The translations under genes were made by a program, and so were the position numbers. From Deferribacteraceae bacterium UBA1873 (GTDB taxonomy: Bacteria; Chrysiogenota; Deferribacteres; Deferribacterales; Flexistipitaceae): a stretch of 8,107 nucleotides of DNA. Below are positions 6,793-8,107 of this stretch, piece by piece. Position 1 is the stretch's first letter. Every line of letters begins with the position of its first letter. The DNA lies in the NCBI GenBank assembly GCA_002338145.1, contig DDHP01000006.1, positions 1 through 8,107 of the forward strand, written 5' to 3'. The notes beneath the pieces were generated by a model. It ran no database searches. It was not told the DNA's origin and saw only the letters and a program-made list of their open reading frames with translations.

Positions 6793-7902
6793 TTAAAAAT
6801 AGAGAGAGGTTGCTAATATCTTCTCATATCTACTTTTAAGATTTGAAACATAAAAACGTGATATATCTGGTATTGGAACATATTCACCCTTGTTGTATTG
6901 GTCAATAAACATTCCCAGTTTTTCCACTAAAGCATTGACATCTTTTTCAGAATCTCTCTCATAAGACGCATATTTGTATATATCCTGAAAAATTTCTCTG
7001 TATGACATACGGTCGGGGACAACAGGCACCACCCCGGCGGACACAGCTTCCAGTACGGCCAACCCCTGAAATTCATGCAGGGAAGTTGAAACAACAAAAT
7101 CAGAGCTTCTTAAAATCTCATCATATTTATCAACATCCTGTACATATCCCCAGTTTAATATTTCATCTTTAAAAATATTTTTATACTTATTAAAACATTC
7201 CGGCTGTCTGCGAAATTGCTGCCCTACAATATTCAACTTGAACCTGTATCCTTCCTTTTTTAGCTTTTCCATAGCTTTGAAAAATCTTTCAGGCGCTTTG
7301 TCATACTCCCAACGGTGGTTCCATAATATAACAGGAACGCTGTTTGAGATTTTTTCATCGGAATTGACCGGATAAACAGGAACGGGCAACACCTCACTTT
7401 TGTCTGCCAATCTGTCAAATAGTTTGATTTTATTGTAATCGGGCATTCTCCTGATCAATCTATCCCCTTTTTCCAGAAAGGTCTGCATATTATAAAAGCT
7501 GTTAAACAATAGCCTGTCGGCGACAACGGCAGAATTGATGCTTTTTATCTGGGCATCCTGGTAACTTTTCACGCGCTCCGCTTCAGGATATGCAAACTGA
7601 TTTTCGTGAAAATAAACGACAACAGGCGTATCAGATAAGTTTGGAAAGAGCCCCTTTATGGTAGCAATATCGCACATGGAAGTGGCAATAATTAAATCAT
7701 AATTTCCCGAAAGTTTTTCAGATTCGTATTCACTGAAAATAATGGGGTTCCCGTGAACCCTCCATGAAAAAAAACGGGGAGGAAGCACAGCTGAAGTAAA
7801 ATAATAGCCAGAGAAATTTTCTTCCAGAAATTTTCGCCAATATTTATGGCTTTTGGCTTCATAAGCACTTAACAGTAAGATTTTTCTATTATTTTCAGAC
7901 AT
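6793..7902 (-). CDS. DUF3524/GTDC1-like glycosyltransferase, probable tRNA-queuosine mannosyltransferase
   Basis: This 369-residue GT-B enzyme resembles the family of human GTDC1 (QTMAN), which adds mannose from GDP-mannose to queuosine in tRNA-Asp. The N-terminal DUF3524 half shows KILLLSAYEAKSHKYW (7-22), LPPRFFSWRVHGNP (40-53), YFHENQFAYP (97-106) and VADRLLFNSFYNM (127-139). The C-terminal half shows the family motif NHRWEYDKAPERFF (195-208) and HEFQGLAVLEA (276-286), where Glu277 and Glu285 form the EX7E motif of retaining GT4-type enzymes. There is no signal peptide or membrane helix, so it is cytoplasmic. I chose the ATG at 7902 because the conserved region begins six residues later. 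A GTG at 7926 would add eight residues (VIFGYYFC). Neither start has a good Shine-Dalgarno; the AGGAGG at 7953-7958 lies too far upstream. The gene stands alone in this window. Membership is strong, but activity on queuosine in this bacterium is inferred, since no queuosine genes lie nearby. Confidence 0.88.
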   Translation of the reverse strand: MSENNRKILLLSAYEAKSHKYWRKFLEENFSGYYFTSAVLPPRFFSWRVHGNPIIFSEYESEKLSGNYDLIIATSMCDIATIKGLFPNLSDTPVVVYFHENQFAYPEAERVKSYQDAQIKSINSAVVADRLLFNSFYNMQTFLEKGDRLIRRMPDYNKIKLFDRLADKSEVLPVPVYPVNSDEKISNSVPVILWNHRWEYDKAPERFFKAMEKLKKEGYRFKLNIVGQQFRRQPECFNKYKNIFKDEILNWGYVQDVDKYDEILRSSDFVVSTSLHEFQGLAVLEAVSAGVVPVVPDRMSYREIFQDIYKYASYERDSEKDVNALVEKLGMFIDQYNKGEYVPIPDISRFYVSNLKSRYEKILATSLYF

Positions 7903-7952
7903 GCAAAAATAGTAACCAAAAATCACATTAATTTCAACGAATATGAGCCCAA

Positions 7953-7958
7953 CCTCCT
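7953..7958 (-). promoter_or_regulatory. Strong but orphan Shine-Dalgarno (AGGAGG)
   Basis: AGGAGG on the minus strand is the best ribosome-binding site before the glycosyltransferase gene. It lies 26 nt before the GTG at 7926 and 50 nt before the ATG at 7902, too far for either. At the normal 8-nt spacing there is an in-frame ATA codon (7944-7942), and the frame stays open from there into the gene. An in-frame TAG just overlaps the AGGAGG, so no standard start codon exists further upstream in this frame. Confidence 0.5.
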
Positions 7959-8037
7959 AAAAACTACACATTTATAATGTTTGATAATATGTTAGATCGA
8001 TAGAAGGATTTTCACGAATGAAGAGATCGATGTTTAA

Positions 8038-8107
8038 GAGACCTTTGCATAACCCCATAACTGTCACCCTTAACTTGTTTCAGGGTCTCATAACTTACTG
8101 ATATAAT
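8038..8107. repeat. MITE-like element, right copy (cut by the window end)
   Basis: The terminal repeat GAGACCTTTGCA (8038-8049) starts this copy. Bases 8044-8107 match bases 1-64 with one difference (8071). It has the same orientation as the left copy, so the two form direct repeats around nearly 8 kb. It covers the first 70 of about 121 bp, including the REP-like hairpin; the rest lies beyond the window. Between it and the glycosyltransferase start, 7903-8037 holds the orphan AGGAGG, two AGATCGAT words and no clear promoter. Confidence 0.8.

Noticed and set aside
7970..8035. Promoter for the glycosyltransferase gene
   Set aside because: TATTAT and TATAAA words occur on the minus strand, but no acceptable -35 box lies 16-18 bp upstream of either, so I do not call one.
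1..8107. Matching ends as evidence of a circular plasmid
   Set aside because: The two copies differ by one base, belong to a repeat with its own defined ends, and the window holds no replication or partition genes.

Overview
This is an A+T-rich window from a diderm (Gram-negative) bacterium. The cell type is clear from a complete tripartite RND efflux operon with a lipoprotein outer-membrane channel. The A+T bias, the REP-like GTCACCCT...AGGGT palindromes and the DUF3524-type glycosyltransferase would fit Deferribacterota or Desulfobacterota. That placement is an impression from memory, not a demonstrated assignment. All five convincing genes lie on the minus strand.

Layout along the plus strand: (1) positions 1-115 hold most of a short, non-autonomous, inverted-repeat-ended element; (2) 188-6412 is a tightly packed four-gene operon read from right to left: a NodT/OprM-type outer-membrane factor (6412-4991), a periplasmic adaptor (5013-3811), an RND inner-membrane permease (3814-692) and a small exported protein of unknown function (667-188). 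The first three overlap by 23 and 4 bp, and the last follows after 24 bp with a strong AGGAGG; (3) 6413-6792 is non-coding. It holds the likely operon promoter, an A+T palindrome with repeated ATACAAT words just upstream of it, and a hairpin just past the end of the next gene; (4) 7902-6793 encodes a DUF3524/GTDC1-like glycosyltransferase, the family of tRNA-queuosine mannosyltransferase; (5) 8038-8107 is the beginning of a second copy of the element seen at position 1, in the same orientation.

The three pump proteins should assemble into one envelope-spanning complex driven by the proton gradient. The substrate cannot be read from the sequence. The small exported protein shares the transcript and is a candidate accessory or partner of the pump. 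The glycosyltransferase is a separate unit that probably acts on tRNA. No transcription regulator, RNA gene, CRISPR array, transposase or intact mobile element is present.

The points most worth a second look are the 8-kb segment bracketed by direct copies of a MITE-like element, the unknown exported protein tied to the pump operon, the lack of the usual transmembrane lysine in the permease, the orphan Shine-Dalgarno in front of the glycosyltransferase, and the bacterial queuosine-mannosyltransferase homologue itself. I found no sign of a wholly new multi-gene system.
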